Positions 26,901-34,937 of a stretch of DNA of 64,000 nucleotides are shown piece by piece; position 1 is the first letter of the stretch, and every line of letters starts with the position of its first letter. The position numbers and the translations under genes were made by a program. The stretch covers positions 62,001-126,000 of the forward strand of contig NZ_MZXW01000015.1 in NCBI RefSeq assembly GCF_004123905.1. The letters run 5' to 3'. A model generated the notes under the pieces. That model was not told the DNA's origin. It did not search any database and saw nothing but the letters and a program-made list of their open reading frames with translations. This DNA comes from Bradyrhizobium betae (GTDB lineage: Bacteria; Pseudomonadota; Alphaproteobacteria; Rhizobiales; Xanthobacteraceae).

Positions 26901-27110
26901 CTCGCCATGATCATCGGCATGGCGCCGATGGCGCTGGGGCTGGGCGAGGGCGGCGAGCAGAACGCGCCGCTCGGCCGCGCCGTGATCGGCGGCCTGATCT
27001 TTGCAACCTTCGCCACGCTGATGTTTGTTCCCGTGGTGTTCAGTATGGTACACAAGAAACAAGGCGCCAAAGTCGCCGCCTCCTTGGAGACTCCGCATGT
27101 CGCCCACTGA
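23931..27110 (+). CDS. RND family efflux transporter, inner-membrane permease
   Basis: A 1059-residue AcrB-like pump. Twelve membrane segments: one near the N-terminus (TFVVLALLLLIIGPLAAL), two large periplasmic loops, and central blocks such as GVIAALLTSVMILLFLGSW. The proton-relay aspartates are present in GLALAVGILVDDATVTIEN near residue 400. It exports amphiphilic compounds with a periplasmic adaptor and an outer-membrane channel. The adaptor gene overlaps its 3' end by 14 nt. No outer-membrane factor gene is nearby, so a shared TolC-type channel is likely. Substrate unknown. Confidence 0.92.
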   Translation: MIALVRIALSRPYTFVVLALLLLIIGPLAALRTPTDIFPEIRIPVIGVVWQYTGLPPDQMSGRITTPFQRSLTTTVNDIEHIVANSYNGFGIVKIFFQPTVDIRTANAQVTAISQTLLKQLPPGATPPLILNYSASTVPIIQVALSGDGLTEQNLADIGINNLRTPLVTVPGAAIPYPFGGKQRQIQIDLDPTALQARGLSGQDVANALAAQNLITPVGTQKIGTFEYNIQLNNSPLRIDELGNLPIRTVNGAMVYVRDVATVRDGNPPQTNIVHVDGNRSVLMMVLKAGATSTLDIIAGIKQKVIDVKDQLPDALKIGFIGDQSVFVRGAIQGVAVEGVIAALLTSVMILLFLGSWRSTVIIAVSIPLSVLGAIIMLSAIGETLNIMMLGGLALAVGILVDDATVTIENINYHLEQGKPVEQSILDGANQIVTPAFVSLLCICIVFVPMFFLTGVARFLFVPMAEAVMFAMIWSFILSRTLVPTMANYLLQPHVHHEGEPPRSRNPLVWFQRGFEKRFERIRGGYHNFLGLALAHRGVFVIGFVCLVGASFALVPFLGRNFFPAVDAGNILMHVRTQVGTRVEETANQLADVQKAVRKLIPGEIETLTDNIGMPISGINMTYNNTGVIGPQDGDIQIKLREGHKPTEEHVRALREQLPRLFPGVSFSFLPADIVSQILNFGAPAPIDLQIRGANISANFTYANNLLAKVRRIPGVADARIQQSPSNPTFNIDVDRTRAQYVGLTERDVTNSLVVNLAGSSQVAPTYYLNPDNGVSYSIVMQTPQYQIDSLSALQTLPITAAGNAQSPILGGIADIKRSVSSAVVSQYDIQSMVQIFATTSGRDLGAVANDISQVIADTAKEVPKGSSVVLLGQVQTMNSAFTGLLFGLLGAVVLIYLLIVVNFQSWSDPFVIITALPAALAGIVWMLFTTQTTLSVPALTGAIMCMGVATANSVLVITFARERYEELGDPIAAALEAGFVRFRPVLMTALAMIIGMAPMALGLGEGGEQNAPLGRAVIGGLIFATFATLMFVPVVFSMVHKKQGAKVAASLETPHVAH

Positions 27111-28299
27111 ACCCCGCTCACCGGTGTCGCACCGGAAACTGGGCATTTTCGGCGTGGTGGCGCTGATCGCGGCAGGCCTCGTGGTCGGCACCGGCATCCG
27201 CGCCCGTGAGGACCAGGGCTCCAAGCTGAAGGAATGGACCGACGACCAGGCCGTTCCGAGCGTTGCGGTGACCCTGCCCAACGCCAAGGCCCTCAACTCC
27301 ACCCTCGACCTGCCGGGCCGGCTCGAGGCCTATTACCGCGCGCCGATCTTTGCCCGCGTCTCGGGTTACCTGAAGAGCTGGAGCGTCGACATGGGCGCCC
27401 GCGTCAAGGCCGGTCAGGTGATCGCCGAGATCGAGGCGCCCGACCTCGACCAGCAGCTGTTGCAGGCCCGTGCTGATCTGGCCAGCCAGCAGGCCAGCGC
27501 CAGGCTTTCGGAAGCCACGCTGAACCGCCGCAAGACGCTGGTCGCATCCAACTTCGTCTCCGCCCAGGAGATCGACGAGCGCACCGCCGACCTCTCCAAC
27601 AAGAACGCCGCCGTTCATTCGGGCCAGGCCAATGTCGAGCGGCTGGAGGCGCTGGCCGGCTACAAGAAGATCACCGCGCCGTTCGACGGCGTGGTCACCG
27701 CGCGCGACACCGACGTCGGTGCGCTGATCAATTCCGGCGGCGGCTCGGGCCCGGCGATGTTCGTGGTCTCCGACATCACCAAGCTGCGCGTCTACATCAA
27801 CGTGCCCCAGAACTACGTGCCGGCGATCAAGATCGGCGCCAAGGCCACCATCGCGCTGCCGGAATATCCGAACCGGAATTTCCAGGCGACGGTGGAAGCC
27901 TCGTCTCAGGCCGTCGACGTTGCCTCGGGCACCACGCGCATGCAGCTCGGCCTCGACAATTCCTCAGGCGAGCTGATGCCCGGTGGCTATGCCAGCGTGA
28001 AGCTGAGCCTCCAGCGCGACTCCGCGCCGCTCAGCATCCCCGCCAGCGCGCTCATTTTCAACGGCAGCGGCCTGCGCGTCGCGACCGTCGGTGCGGACGA
28101 CAAGGTGCTGTTCAAGCCGGTGACGATCGCCCGCGATCTCGGCCGCGAGATCGAGCTCGCCTCCGGCATCGCAGCCGATGATCGCGTCATCACCGCCCCG
28201 CCGGACGGTCTCTCCGACGGCGATGCGGTCCGCGTGACCGGCCCCGGTGCCAAGGGCAAGCCGGCGACCGCGTCGGAGAAGCAGGCGCCGAAGGGCTAG
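27097..28299 (+). CDS. RND efflux periplasmic adaptor (membrane fusion protein)
   Basis: A 400-residue adaptor. N-terminal anchor LGIFGVVALIAAGLVVGTGI (about residues 14-33), lipoyl/hairpin region with RLEAYYRAPIFARVSGYL and VDMGARVKAGQVIAEIEAPD, a coiled-coil hairpin (LLQARADLASQQASARLSEA), then beta-barrel and membrane-proximal domains. It bridges the RND permease and an outer-membrane channel. The ATG at 27097 lies inside the pump gene; coming after the permease gene is less usual than before it. Confidence 0.9.
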   Translation: MSPTEPRSPVSHRKLGIFGVVALIAAGLVVGTGIRAREDQGSKLKEWTDDQAVPSVAVTLPNAKALNSTLDLPGRLEAYYRAPIFARVSGYLKSWSVDMGARVKAGQVIAEIEAPDLDQQLLQARADLASQQASARLSEATLNRRKTLVASNFVSAQEIDERTADLSNKNAAVHSGQANVERLEALAGYKKITAPFDGVVTARDTDVGALINSGGGSGPAMFVVSDITKLRVYINVPQNYVPAIKIGAKATIALPEYPNRNFQATVEASSQAVDVASGTTRMQLGLDNSSGELMPGGYASVKLSLQRDSAPLSIPASALIFNGSGLRVATVGADDKVLFKPVTIARDLGREIELASGIAADDRVITAPPDGLSDGDAVRVTGPGAKGKPATASEKQAPKG

Positions 28300-28304
28300 C
28301 GCGG

Positions 28305-28445
28305 TCTCGTGCCCCGGACGCAGCGCAGCACGTAGTGGTGCGCTGCCAAGCCGGGGCCCATCTCACCGCGGTTTCGTTTTATAGCTTTCTGGGTCCCGGC
28401 TCTGCGGAGCGGCATTGCATGCCGCACCGCGTCCGGGACACGAGA
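28305..28445. repeat. Type A palindromic repeat
   Basis: TCTCGTGCCCCGGACGCAGC at the left and CGCGTCCGGGACACGAGA at the right, with inner GCCGGGGCCCA / TGGGTCCCGGC. It fills the gap between the convergent adaptor gene and the thiolase-like gene, and may terminate both. Confidence 0.85.
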
Positions 28446-28450
28446 GCGAG

Positions 28451-29959
28451 CTACGCCACCCGCCACTCCGGCACGCCATCCGCGGCCATCGTGATCTCAC
28501 CCAGCGACCCCACCGGCGTGCGATCCATATTCAGCAGATGCGCCAGCGTCGCACCATCGCTCGCCGGAATCCGCGCCAGCGTGCGCCGGTCATCTTCCGT
28601 GCGCAGCATCACCACGCCATGCCCGACATCGCCGCCGCGGCCGTAGAGCACGGTAAAGCTCTCCACCTTGCCCTTGCCTGAAGCCTCGTTAACGAACTCC
28701 GGCACCGCGCGCTTGTTGCGGTCGGCCTCGCCCTGCACGCTCGTCTCCTGAGCCAGCGCCCCGCGCGGCGGCGCCTTCGACACCACCAGCGCGTGATGCT
28801 TGGTGACAAAACCGCCCTGGCCATAGAGCAGGCCGAGCCTGGCGCCGTCGCGCAATCGCCGGACCATCGCGCAGGCCGCATGCGTCATGTAGGTGTTGAG
28901 CGGCGCGCCGAAGAAGGTGAGTCCGCCGGTCACGGTCGGCTGCACGTCGGACGAAAGGCCCAGCGTCCGCCGTGCCATCTTGGGCACGCAGGGGAAGCAG
29001 CTGTAGAGCTCGATCGCGTCGAACTTTTTGCCATCGCCGCCGGCGAGGTCCATCACCGCCTTCAGCACCGCGTTCTGCGAGTGGCTCTCGTAGAACTGGT
29101 CGCGCAAGAGATAATCGCGCGGCTCCTCCGCCGAGGCGCCGCCGAGCGGATAGACCAGTCTGTCCTCCGCAATACCTGCCGCGCGCGCCCTGGCGAGGCT
29201 CGTGAGCAGCAGTGCGCCGCCCATGTTGACGCTGGGGTTGGCGACCATGAGCTTGTTGTAGGGCCAGGCGATGAGGCGGTTGTCCGCCGTTGGCGTCGTG
29301 ATCTCGTCAGGCGCATAGCGCCGCTTCAGCCAGGCATTGGGATTTTGCGCGGCGGCTTCCGAATAGCGCGACCACAGCGTGCCCGATTCCGCCATGGCCT
29401 CGCGTGGCGTCTGGCCCCAATGTGCGGACGAGGCCGCTTCATAGAAGGGATAGACGGTGACCGGACGGAAGACGCCGAGCGTCACCGCCAGCGGCTTCTG
29501 AAACGCTGCGCCGCGCTTCGGTTCCTCGACATCATGGGCGAACGGCGTCCACGGCAGTGTTGCGCCTGCACGCTCGGCCTTGGTCGCGGTCGACTGCGCC
29601 TCTGCGCCGCAGACTGCCGCCACGGTGCATTCCCCGCGCGCGATGCGCTTGGCCGCCTCGTGGATGTAGCGGATCGGGCTCTCGCCGCCGACCGGGCCGT
29701 AATAGCAATGCGCGGGCGTAACGCCGAGGCGTTGCGCCAACAGCTTCTCGGGCTCGCGATAGCGCCAGCTCAGGAAGTTGACGACGTCGAGCGACTGCAC
29801 CTCGCCGAGCAGTTTTGCGCCGGCATCGGCCTCGGCGCGCTCTAGAGCTTGCTCCAGCAGGTCGAGCGGTTCGAGACCGGCGGTGATGTCCTTCGGGCGG
29901 TCGACGATCTCGCCGATGCCGACGATGACGGGAATGCGGTCTTCGGGGATATTGATCAT
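28451..29959 (-). CDS. Thiolase-like protein with C-terminal add-on domain; catalytic residues not conserved
   Basis: A 502-residue protein with a thiolase fold in residues 1-400 (RIPVIVGIGEIVDRP at the start) and an extra C-terminal OB-like domain of about 90 residues (KGKVESFTVLYGRGGDVGHG). This layout matches type-1 thiolase-like proteins. The usual active sites look lost: the nucleophile segment reads YYGPVGGESPIRYIHEAAK (Gly where Cys is expected, near residue 91), the His segment reads FFGAPLNTYMTHAACAM, and the last Cys motif reads YGQGGFVTKHHALVV. It may bind acyl-CoA without Claisen chemistry, or act as a scaffold. It follows the flavin-dependent nitronate monooxygenase-like gene on the same strand, separated by a repeat. 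Confidence 0.82.
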   Translation of the reverse strand: MINIPEDRIPVIVGIGEIVDRPKDITAGLEPLDLLEQALERAEADAGAKLLGEVQSLDVVNFLSWRYREPEKLLAQRLGVTPAHCYYGPVGGESPIRYIHEAAKRIARGECTVAAVCGAEAQSTATKAERAGATLPWTPFAHDVEEPKRGAAFQKPLAVTLGVFRPVTVYPFYEAASSAHWGQTPREAMAESGTLWSRYSEAAAQNPNAWLKRRYAPDEITTPTADNRLIAWPYNKLMVANPSVNMGGALLLTSLARARAAGIAEDRLVYPLGGASAEEPRDYLLRDQFYESHSQNAVLKAVMDLAGGDGKKFDAIELYSCFPCVPKMARRTLGLSSDVQPTVTGGLTFFGAPLNTYMTHAACAMVRRLRDGARLGLLYGQGGFVTKHHALVVSKAPPRGALAQETSVQGEADRNKRAVPEFVNEASGKGKVESFTVLYGRGGDVGHGVVMLRTEDDRRTLARIPASDGATLAHLLNMDRTPVGSLGEITMAADGVPEWRVA

Positions 29960-30000
29960 TTTCTTCTTGCTTCACGTTTCAGATCTTTGGCACGCCGTCG

Positions 30001-30120
30001 CCCTTCGAGGGCCGCTGAAGAAGCGGCCACCTCAGGGTGACGGCTACGGGTGGGACGTCATCCTGAGGTGTGAGGCCGGCGGCGCACTTGCGCCGGTGGC
30101 CGAGCCTCGAAGGATGGGCC
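30001..30120. repeat. Type D palindromic repeat, rearranged
   Basis: CCCTTCGAGGGCCGCTGAAG with CACCTCAGGGTGACGG, then GACGTCATCCTGAGGTG and GCCGAGCCTCGAAGGATG. The elements of the 23621 copy occur here in another order. Located between the nitronate monooxygenase-like gene and the thiolase-like gene. Confidence 0.7.
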
Positions 30121-30146
30121 ACGAGTACCATTCCGGCCACGGGCAA

Positions 30147-31280
30147 CTACTCCGCCACCAGTGCATTCATGTGCTCGACAGTTTCGGCAAAATCTTCCTT
30201 GAACTCCTGCACCACCGCGCCGGCCGACTTCACGCTGTCGATCAGCCCGACGCCCTGGCCGACGAAATAGCTGACGAGATCGCGCGCCTTGGCGTTGCCG
30301 CTCGCCGCCGCACGGTCGATCGAATTGAAGGCGTCGCGGCTGATGATGCTTTGCAGTGGCATCGGCAGCGCCCCCGGGCTTTCCGGCGCGCGGTCCCAGG
30401 CATCGGTCCAGACCGAGCGGAGTTGGCGTGCGGGCTTGCCGGTGCGGCCCTTCGAGCGGATCGCGTCGCGCGAGGACGCTGCGATCATCTTCTCGCGAAA
30501 GATCTCCGAGGTCTCGGCTTCGACCGTGGCGAGCCACACCGAGCCGGTCCACGCGCCGGCCGCGCCCATCGCCATACAGGCCGCCATCTGGCGTCCCGTC
30601 ATGATGCCGCCCGCCGCCAGCACCGGCACGTCGCGGATCGGCTTGATCGCCTTGATCACCTCCGGCACCAGCACCAGGGTCGAGACCTCGCCGCAATGGC
30701 CGCCGGCCTCGGTGCCCTGCACCACGAGGATATCAACACCGGCTGCGACCTGACGCAGCGCATGCTCCTTGGCGCCGACGAGCGCCGCAACGGGCACGCC
30801 GTGCGTCTTGCCCATCTCGATCATCGCCTTCGGCGGCACGCCGAGCGCATTCGCGATCAGGCGGATCGGGTGATTGAAGGAGACTTCGAGCAGCTCCAAC
30901 GCGGTTTTCGCGTCGAACGGCTGCGGCTGGTTGTCGGCAACGCTGGTCGCGGTCAGCTCGATATCGTATTTCTTCAGGAGGTCGCGCGTGTAACTGCGAT
31001 GCTCTTGCGGGATGCGCGCTTCCAGGCTCTTCCAGGTGACGTCCTTCTCGCCTGATGTCGAGATGTTTTCGGGGATCAGCACGTCGATGCCGTAGGGTTT
31101 TCCGTCGACGTGCTCGTCGATCCACTTCAGCTCGCGTTCGAGTGTATCAGGCGTATGTGCGGTCGCACCCAGCACGCCAAAGCCACCGGCGCGGCTGACG
31201 GCGGCAACGACATCGCGGCAATGGCTGAAGGCGAGCAGCGGGAACTCGATGCCCAGCATGTCGCAGATCGGCGATTTCAT
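30147..31280 (-). CDS. Nitronate monooxygenase-like FMN-dependent oxidoreductase
   Basis: A 377-residue TIM-barrel flavoprotein of the NMO/2-nitropropane dioxygenase family. N-terminus SPICDMLGIEFPLLAFSHCR; phosphate-binding glycines in LVVQGTEAGGHCG near residue 185 and PVLAAGGIMTGRQMAACMAM near 225, followed by GAAGAWTGSVWLAT. Members oxidise nitronates or reduce enones and acyl compounds. The start at 31280 was chosen because the residues upstream are not family-like. With many acyl-CoA genes around, an enoyl or acyl substrate is as likely as a nitroalkane. Confidence 0.85.
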   Translation of the reverse strand: MKSPICDMLGIEFPLLAFSHCRDVVAAVSRAGGFGVLGATAHTPDTLERELKWIDEHVDGKPYGIDVLIPENISTSGEKDVTWKSLEARIPQEHRSYTRDLLKKYDIELTATSVADNQPQPFDAKTALELLEVSFNHPIRLIANALGVPPKAMIEMGKTHGVPVAALVGAKEHALRQVAAGVDILVVQGTEAGGHCGEVSTLVLVPEVIKAIKPIRDVPVLAAGGIMTGRQMAACMAMGAAGAWTGSVWLATVEAETSEIFREKMIAASSRDAIRSKGRTGKPARQLRSVWTDAWDRAPESPGALPMPLQSIISRDAFNSIDRAAASGNAKARDLVSYFVGQGVGLIDSVKSAGAVVQEFKEDFAETVEHMNALVAE

Positions 31281-31623
31281 GGCTCTCTCCCGGCGGCCGT
31301 TGCGTTGCTCTTCTTGTTTTGCCTTGCGAGGGCCGTTTGACGCTAGCCCTTCGTTGCCGGTGATGCCACGCCGGATTTGGAGGAGCATCTTGCGCGCAGG
31401 CGTTGCGTCGTGGACGGACCATTCCGCTGCATAAAATATGTCGGGAGGGCATGGACGCTTGCCGCCAAGCGCGGCCAGATCATCAGCCCGCAGAGTGCTC
31501 GCCGGGTCAGCTGGTCGCATGACGCCGGCCCGAGGCCCGCGCCGGACGCAGGGCCGGCAGGGCTTGCCATCGGCTGTTTGCGGGCTAATTAATGCAGGCG
31601 CATCTTTCCGCCGGAGCCCCCTC
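31281..31623. other. Divergent promoter region, 343 nt without a gene
   Basis: Between the nitronate monooxygenase-like gene (minus) and the GST gene (plus). I see no palindromic repeat and no convincing short gene. An AT-rich spot (GCATAAAATATG, about 31429-31440) and CTAATTAATG near 31586 could hold promoter elements. No clear operator found. Confidence 0.5.
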
Positions 31624-32493
31624 ATGACCGACGCCCCTTACGAGCCGCCCAAAGTCTGGACCTGGAACAAGGAGAACGGCGGCCAATTCGCCAACATCAA
31701 CCGGCCGATTGCCGGCGCGACCCATGATAAGGAGCTGCCGGTCGGCAAGCATCCTTTCCAGCTCTATTCGCTGGCGACGCCGAACGGGGTGAAGGTCACG
31801 GTGATGTTCGAGGAGCTGCTGGCCGCCGGCCATAGCGGCGCGGAATACGACGCCTGGCTGATCAGGATTGACGGCAACCAGTTCGGCAGCGGCTTTGTCG
31901 GGGTCAACCCCAACTCGAAAATCCCGGCGCTAATCGATCGCAGTGGGCCGACGCCGATCCGGATCTTCGAGTCCGGTGCGATCCTGGTGCACCTTGCGGA
32001 GAAGTTCGGCGCTTTCCTTCCCACCAGCGGGGCGGCGCGGGCGGAAACCCTGTCCTGGCTGTTCTGGCAGATGGGCAGCGCGCCCTTCCTCGGCGGCGGT
32101 TTTGGCCATTTCTATGCCTATGCGCCGACCAAGATCGAATATGCCATCAACCGCTATGCCATGGAGGTGAAACGGCAGCTCGACGTGCTCGACCGCCGCC
32201 TCGCCCACAACGAATATCTCGGAGGCTCCGACTACACGATCGCCGACATGGCGACCTGGCCGTGGTACGGCGCGCTTGCCAAGGGATTGGTCTACGGCGC
32301 CGGCGAATTCCTGTCGGTGCAGGACTACAAGAACGTGCAGCGCTGGACCGACCAGATCGCGCAGCGTCCGGCCGTGAAGCGCGGCCGCATGGTCAACCGA
32401 GTCTCCGGCGATCCCGCCAGCCAGCTCCACGAGCGCCACGACGCCAGCGATTTCGAGACGAAGACGCAGGACAAGATCGCGCCGGCGGCGTAG
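31624..32493 (+). CDS. Glutathione S-transferase, YghU/YfcG-like (Nu class)
   Basis: A 289-residue GST. The N-terminal extension (residues 1-45) is typical of YghU: KVWTWNKENGGQFANINRPI with GATHDKELPVGKHPFQLYS. The thioredoxin-like domain follows with TPNGVKVTVMFEEL and SKIPALID then RIFESGAILVHLAEKFG (the ESGAI glutathione site), and an all-helical domain with ANGSD-type YTIADMATWPW. Nu-class enzymes act as glutathione-dependent disulfide or peroxide reductases in the cytoplasm. Monocistronic. Confidence 0.9.
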   Translation: MTDAPYEPPKVWTWNKENGGQFANINRPIAGATHDKELPVGKHPFQLYSLATPNGVKVTVMFEELLAAGHSGAEYDAWLIRIDGNQFGSGFVGVNPNSKIPALIDRSGPTPIRIFESGAILVHLAEKFGAFLPTSGAARAETLSWLFWQMGSAPFLGGGFGHFYAYAPTKIEYAINRYAMEVKRQLDVLDRRLAHNEYLGGSDYTIADMATWPWYGALAKGLVYGAGEFLSVQDYKNVQRWTDQIAQRPAVKRGRMVNRVSGDPASQLHERHDASDFETKTQDKIAPAA

Positions 32494-32506
32494 GTGGTTG
32501 CTTCCT

Positions 32507-32640
32507 TACCTCTCCCCGCTTGCGGGGAGAGGTCGGATCGCTCTCGCGATCCGGGTGAGGAGGTACAGGTCTCACAGCGATCTCACGCGTGGAGAGAAGC
32601 CCCTCACCCCAACCCTCTCCCCGTAAGAACGGGGCGAGGG
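32507..32640. repeat. Type E palindromic repeat (CTCTCCCCGC-TTGC-GGGGAGAG)
   Basis: A strong hairpin CCTCTCCCCGC / GCGGGGAGAGG at 32509-32534, a second GGATCGC / GCGATCC, then CCTCACCCC and CCCTCTCCCCGTAAG with GGGGCGAGGG. Between the convergent GST and flavin reductase genes; probable bidirectional terminator. Confidence 0.75.
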
Positions 32641-32664
32641 GGCGCCCCTTCTCCGCGGCAACCT

Positions 32665-33282
32665 CTACTTCCCCTTCGCCCCCTCCGCCGCGGGAAACAC
32701 CACGCGGTCGTCGGTGCGGCAGTAGCGGTCGGCGAACATGCGACCGATCGGGTGATAGCGGTCCATGTGCACTCGCATCGCCTTGTGGTCCCACAACTCG
32801 TCGCGGATATGGAAGTGGATGCCTTCGCCCATGATCAGGCGGCGGTCGTCGTTGACGTCGATCATCTTCCAGAGCTTGCATTCCATCGCCCAGGGCGTGT
32901 CGGCGAGCCTGGGCACCGCGATCTTGCTTGAGGGCGCGAGCTTCAGGCCGAGATAATCGGGTTCGCCGATGTCAGGCGGAAAATCGCCGCTGCTCTCGTG
33001 CATGGCTTTCGCCAGCGGCTCGTCGGCGAGGTTGACCACGAATTCGCCGGTGCGCTGGATGTTGAGGAAGGTGTCCTTGTCCTGCCCGTTCGGCTTGCGG
33101 TTCGCCGCGAACATGCACAGCGGCGGATCCTCGCAGAAGGCGTTGAAGAAGCTGAACGGCGCCGCATTGACCACGCCCGATGGCCCGACCGTGGTCACCC
33201 AAGCGATCGGTCGCGGCAGAATGAAGGACGTCAGCACCTTGTAGCGCTCGCGTGGCGTCAGGTCGCTGGCGGCGTATTGCAT
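32665..33282 (-). CDS. Flavin reductase-like (FMN-binding split-barrel) protein
   Basis: A 205-residue protein of the flavin reductase-like domain family. Motifs are YKVLTSFILPRPIAWVTTVG, VNAAPFSFFNAFCEDPP and GEFVVNLADEPLAKAMHESS. It likely binds FMN and either supplies reduced flavin to a monooxygenase or has its own reductase activity. The start at 33282 was chosen by homology (the RYKVLTSFILPRP block begins soon after). Upstream, beyond a repeat, is the acyl-CoA dehydrogenase on the same strand. Confidence 0.87.
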   Translation of the reverse strand: MQYAASDLTPRERYKVLTSFILPRPIAWVTTVGPSGVVNAAPFSFFNAFCEDPPLCMFAANRKPNGQDKDTFLNIQRTGEFVVNLADEPLAKAMHESSGDFPPDIGEPDYLGLKLAPSSKIAVPRLADTPWAMECKLWKMIDVNDDRRLIMGEGIHFHIRDELWDHKAMRVHMDRYHPIGRMFADRYCRTDDRVVFPAAEGAKGK

Positions 33283-33309
33283 GGTGGCTCCGTTGAAGGG
33301 AAGATTCTC

Positions 33310-33402
33310 GTAGGGTGGGCAAAGCGAAGCGTGCCCACCACTCCTTGCGCAGGCCGTGATGGTGGGCACGGCGCGCGAAGAGCGCGCCTTTGCCCACCCT
33401 AC
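33310..33402. repeat. Type F palindromic repeat (GTAGGGTGGGC ends)
   Basis: GTAGGGTGGGCAAAGCGAAG and CGTGCCCACCA at the left; GATGGTGGGCACGG and CGCCTTTGCCCACCCTAC at the right. Between the acyl-CoA dehydrogenase and flavin reductase genes. Confidence 0.85.
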
Positions 33403-33415
33403 GGCATCTCGTGAA

Positions 33416-34693
33416 TCACGCCATGCTCAGCTCGTGGCGTCCCACCACCATCCAGTGCACCTCGTCCGGACCATCCGCAAAGCGCAGATGGCGCACGTCC
33501 TGGTACATCTCGGCGAGCGGGGTCCAGTGCGAGATGCCGGTGGCGCCGTGCATCTGGATCGACTGGTCGATGATCTTGCAGGCGCGCTCCGGCACCATGG
33601 CCTTGACCATGGAGACCCAGACGCGGGCTTCCTTGTTGCCGAGCACGTCCATGGCCTTCGCCGCCTTCAGCACCATCAGCCGCATCGCCTCGATCTCGCA
33701 GCGCGCCTGCGCGATGATCTGCATGTTGCCGCCGAGATGGGCGATCTTCTTGCCGAAGGCTTCGCGGGTGAGGCCACGCTGCACCATCAAATCGAGCGCC
33801 TTCTCGGCCTTGCCGATGGTGCGCATGCAATGATGGATGCGGCCCGGCCCGAGACGCAGTTGCGAGATCTCGAAACCGCGGCCCTCGCCGAGCAGCATGT
33901 TCTCCTTCGGCACGCGGACATTGTTGAAGCGCATGTGCATGTGGCCCCGCGGTGCATGATCCTGGCCGAACACATACATGGGCCCGAGCACCTCGACGCC
34001 GGGCGTGTCTCGCGGCACCAGGATCTGCGACTGTTGCTTGCTCGGCGCTGCGTCCGGATTGGTCTTCACCATCACGATGAGGATCTTGCAGCGGGGATCG
34101 CCGACACCGGAAATGTAATATTTCTCGCCGTTGATGACCCATTCGTCGCCGACGAGCTTTGCGGTCGTCGAGATGTTCTTGGCGTCGGAAGAAGCGACGT
34201 TCGGCTCGGTCATGACATAGGCCGAGCGGATCTCGCCGTTCATCAGCGGCTTCAGCCACTTCTCCTTCTGCTCCTTGGTGCCGACGCGCTCCAGCACCTC
34301 CATGTTGCCGGTGTCGGGCGCCGAGCAGTTCATGCTCTCGGAGGCCAGCGGGCTCTTGCCGAGCTCGGAGGCGATATAGGCGTAGTCGAGGTTCTTCAGG
34401 CCCTGGCCGGTTTCGTCATCGGGCAGGAAGAAATTCCAGAGGCCTTCCTTCTTGGCTTTGTTCTTGGCGACCTCGAGCACCTCGAGCTGCTTCGGCGTAA
34501 AGCTCCAACGGTCTTCCTTCTTCTCGCCGGCCTTGGCGAATTCGATCGACATCGGCTCGACGGTCTCGCGGATGAATTTCCTGACGTGATCGTAGAGCGG
34601 CCGGACCTGGTCCGACATGCGCAGGTCGTTGAGCTCATCACCCGGATTGAGGGTGTAGTTGGTGGTGCGAGGTATGTAGGCGTGTTTTGTCAT
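33416..34693 (-). CDS. Acyl-CoA dehydrogenase, ACAD10/11-like
   Basis: A 425-residue FAD enzyme. N-terminal helical domain, then SAYVMTEPNVASSDAKNIST near residue 155, VINGEKYYISGVGDPRCKIL near 185, a middle beta domain, and a C-terminal helical domain ending QMHGATGISHWTPLAEMYQD and RHLRFADGPDEVHWMVVGRH. The FADGPDEVH ending resembles the ACAD10/ACAD11 branch. It oxidises an acyl-CoA with electrons passing to ETF. The APH-like kinase 4 kb away is a domain partner of this branch in animals. Divergent from the histidine kinase. Confidence 0.88.
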   Translation of the reverse strand: MTKHAYIPRTTNYTLNPGDELNDLRMSDQVRPLYDHVRKFIRETVEPMSIEFAKAGEKKEDRWSFTPKQLEVLEVAKNKAKKEGLWNFFLPDDETGQGLKNLDYAYIASELGKSPLASESMNCSAPDTGNMEVLERVGTKEQKEKWLKPLMNGEIRSAYVMTEPNVASSDAKNISTTAKLVGDEWVINGEKYYISGVGDPRCKILIVMVKTNPDAAPSKQQSQILVPRDTPGVEVLGPMYVFGQDHAPRGHMHMRFNNVRVPKENMLLGEGRGFEISQLRLGPGRIHHCMRTIGKAEKALDLMVQRGLTREAFGKKIAHLGGNMQIIAQARCEIEAMRLMVLKAAKAMDVLGNKEARVWVSMVKAMVPERACKIIDQSIQMHGATGISHWTPLAEMYQDVRHLRFADGPDEVHWMVVGRHELSMA

Positions 34694-34803
34694 TGTTCCT
34701 CCCGTTCGGATCAGCGTGTTGCGGCGAGAATAAACGCGGCGAAGCCAAAGCGCGAGCGCGTATTTTCCATCCGACCCATACCACGTCGTGGAATATCGCG
34801 ACG

Positions 34804-34816
34804 GCGTTTCAAACGC
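34804..34816. promoter_or_regulatory. Perfect palindrome GCGTTT-C-AAACGC in divergent promoter
   Basis: Six-base arms with a single central base, overlapping CAAACGCTGTTTA (34810-34822), a CAAAC-N3-GTTT arrangement seen in fatty-acid repressor sites of the PsrA type. Located 111 nt upstream of the acyl-CoA dehydrogenase and 122 nt upstream of the histidine kinase. No such regulator is encoded in the window, so this is only a candidate. Confidence 0.35.
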
Positions 34817-34937
34817 TGTTTAACCGCCCGGCAACGTGCCGGCTCCGGGGCTGACTGAGCCTGTTTTCAGGGTTATTTGGGCTGTTACGTCGCCCCGTAA
34901 CCGGCTAACCTGCCGCTCGCGCGGAGGGAGAGAGCAC

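Noticed and set aside
25452..27302. 616-codon open frame antisense to the RND pump
   Set aside because: Arg/His/Asp-rich shadow of the pump gene; the opposite strand has clear RND motifs.
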